DNA of 6,629 bases from a candidate division NPL-UPA2 bacterium (GTDB taxonomy: Bacteria; Bacillota; UBA994). The DNA is taken from contig QLUB01000096.1 of assembly GCA_018725205.1 (NCBI GenBank), positions 1-6,629 on the forward strand. Reading direction: 5' to 3'. The notes under the pieces are model-generated. The model worked only from the letters and a program-made list of their open reading frames with translations. It was not told where the DNA came from and did no database searches. Position 1 is the stretch's first letter. Every line of letters begins with the position of its first letter. Below, piece by piece: positions 5,623-6,629 of the stretch. The translations under genes and the position numbers were made by a program.

Positions 5623-5650
5623 TTGAATGTATTCCTCTAATGCATGTAAT
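5623..5650 (+). promoter_or_regulatory. candidate dppA promoter
   Basis: TTGAAT (4/6 to TTGACA), 16 nt, then TGTAAT (5/6 to TATAAT). Transcription would start near 5657, just before the AAGGAG SD at 5663-5668, and the gene begins at 5678. Spacing and position are good; the short leader fits a simple promoter. Confidence 0.45.
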
Positions 5651-5677
5651 GAGAGAACGGTAAAGGAGTGTGTAGGA

Positions 5678-6490
5678 GTGAAAATATTTATTAGCGTGGA
5701 CATTGAGGGCGTGTGCGGGGTGGTTAACAGTGATAGCACCGGCCCCGGGGGTAAGACATATGACGAAGCGCGCCAACAAATGACAGAGGAAGTCAACGCT
5801 GCGGTGGAGGGTGCCATAGCGGGCGGTGCCACGGAAATTGTAGTCAATGACAGCCACGGGGGCATGAACAATCTCCTGCCCAGACAGCTTCATCCCCTAG
5901 CAGAGGTAATCCTAGGCACGCCGAAGCCGCTGATGATGATGCAGGGGTTAGACGACAACTGCGATGCCTGCATGTTCGTCGGTTACCACTCGCGCATGCA
6001 CGCCCGTGGCATTCTCTCCCACACTATCAGCGGGGGCGTGGTAAGCAATGTGTGGGTCAACGGGGTACTCTGTGGTGAAATCGGCATTAATGCCGGTTTG
6101 GCAGGTCACTTTGGTGTGCCGGTGGTCTTGATAACGGGGGACAAGGATGCGGCCGAGGAAGCTGTGGCGCTGCTCCCTAGTGTCGAAGTCGCGGTTGTCA
6201 AAGAGGCCTTTACCCGGTACAGCGCCAAGCACTTGCACCCGAAAACCGCAGCAGATGTGATTCGCACGCAGGCAAAGCGCGCCATAGAGAAGCGCCCAGC
6301 TTGGCAACCGCTGGTGTTTCGTCCCCCAATTACTATGCGCATCGAGTTCTTAAACGCCGGCATGGCCGACGCGGCAGCTTTTCTGCCAAGTTCGCTGCGC
6401 GTAGACGGAAGCATCGTGGAGTATACCGCCGCCGACTATGTCACCTGCTTCCAGGGACTCCGCGCCATGATTACTCTGGCTGGCAAGTAA
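5678..6490 (+). CDS. dppA: D-aminopeptidase, M55 family (DppA-like)
   Basis: A zinc D-aminopeptidase that in B. subtilis releases D-Ala from D-Ala-D-Ala and related D-peptides; it assembles into a decameric ring in the cytosol. Length is 270 aa, close to the B. subtilis enzyme. The metal ligands fall at the same numbers as described for DppA: D8 and E10 (ISVDIEG), H60 (NDSHGG) and H104 (VGYHS), with E134 at the position of the fifth ligand. H115 (SHTISGG) matches the proposed catalytic histidine. I chose the GTG at 5678, with AAGGAG 9 nt upstream, because it gives the family's MKI(F/Y)ISVD start; an ATG at 5627 adds 17 unrelated residues and lies within the candidate promoter. Unlike in B. 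subtilis, no dipeptide transport genes follow; the next gene converges. A role in recycling D-peptides from cell-wall turnover is inferred. Confidence 0.93.
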   Translation: MKIFISVDIEGVCGVVNSDSTGPGGKTYDEARQQMTEEVNAAVEGAIAGGATEIVVNDSHGGMNNLLPRQLHPLAEVILGTPKPLMMMQGLDDNCDACMFVGYHSRMHARGILSHTISGGVVSNVWVNGVLCGEIGINAGLAGHFGVPVVLITGDKDAAEEAVALLPSVEVAVVKEAFTRYSAKHLHPKTAADVIRTQAKRAIEKRPAWQPLVFRPPITMRIEFLNAGMADAAAFLPSSLRVDGSIVEYTAADYVTCFQGLRAMITLAGK

Positions 6491-6491
6491 G

Positions 6492-6629
6492 CTACTTCCG
6501 CAGTAACAATCCCGCACCCGCTGCCAAGAGAAGCAATCCAGCACCCTTGAGCCACGTAAAAGACGTACGGTTAATGCCAAAAAGTCCCAGTTCGTCAATT
6601 AAGAGGGCGGTTCCCACTTGCCCGACAAT
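6492..6629 (-). CDS. DMT-family transporter, YdcZ/DUF606 type (3' part only; runs off the right edge)
   Basis: The last 45 codons of a - strand gene ending in TAG at 6494-6492. The visible residues begin IVGQVGTALLIDELGLFGIN and end in a Leu/Ala/Gly-rich hydrophobic segment (LLLLAAGAGLLL) followed by R-K. The G-Q-x-x-x-x-L-L-I-D-x-x-G-L-F-G pattern and a terminal membrane helix are typical of the C-terminus of YdcZ/DUF606 proteins, short paired-repeat relatives of drug/metabolite transporters. The substrate is unknown. Its stop is one base from the stop of dppA, on the opposite strand, so the two messages must overlap at their 3' ends. Confidence 0.75.
   Translation of the reverse strand: MVGQVGTALLIDELGLFGINRTSFTWLKGAGLLLLAAGAGLLLRK

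Noticed and set aside
1..6629. CRISPR array, tRNA, rRNA, insertion sequence or toxin-antitoxin pair
   Set aside because: No regular repeats, no cloverleaf or rRNA core, no transposase motifs with inverted ends, and no small paired genes were found.

Overview
The window looks like chromosomal DNA of a Gram-positive, probably spore-forming member of the Bacillota (Clostridia-like). The reasons are strong purine-rich Shine-Dalgarno (SD) sequences, frequent GTG/TTG starts, two GerMN-domain (sporulation/germination) genes, and a gene order matching the Bacillus subtilis ysmB-racE-gerM-rph-ysnA-ysnB neighbourhood as I recall it. GC content is moderate and no species can be named from the sequence. 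No rRNA, tRNA, CRISPR array, insertion sequence or phage gene was recognised.

Layout. Positions 1-387 are AT-richer and hold no convincing complete gene: a possible C-terminal gene fragment on the + strand, a small hairpin-plus-U-run terminator on the - strand, and unexplained sequence. From 388 to 5509 everything reads on the - strand, so transcription runs from high to low coordinates. It starts with a two-domain GerMN lipoprotein (4529-5509) and a MarR-family regulator (3983-4435) that carries its own candidate promoter/operator and is followed by a strong intrinsic terminator. Next comes a tightly packed run: glutamate racemase murI, a second, degenerate GerMN gene, RNase PH (rph), the XTP/dITP pyrophosphatase rdgB, and a YfcE-type phosphoesterase. 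In the last four of these genes the gaps are 13 nt, a 23-nt overlap and a 4-nt ATGA overlap, so they are almost certainly co-transcribed and partly coupled in translation. On the + strand, 5678-6490 encodes a DppA-type M55 D-aminopeptidase, diverging from gerM. It runs stop-to-stop, with one base between, into the 3' end of a - strand YdcZ/DUF606 transporter gene that leaves the window.

How the genes fit together. murI makes D-glutamate for peptidoglycan and dppA can release D-amino acids from D-peptides, so both sides of the gerM promoter region touch D-amino-acid or cell-wall metabolism. rph trims 3' ends of tRNA precursors, and rdgB removes non-canonical purine nucleotides. GerMN proteins are linked to sporulation and germination. 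These are mostly housekeeping genes in a conserved arrangement.

The points most worth a second look are the damaged GerMN copy and its intact paralogue on the other side of marR-murI, the stable hairpin just before rph, and the palindrome inside the marR promoter. I saw no clear sign of a wholly new system.
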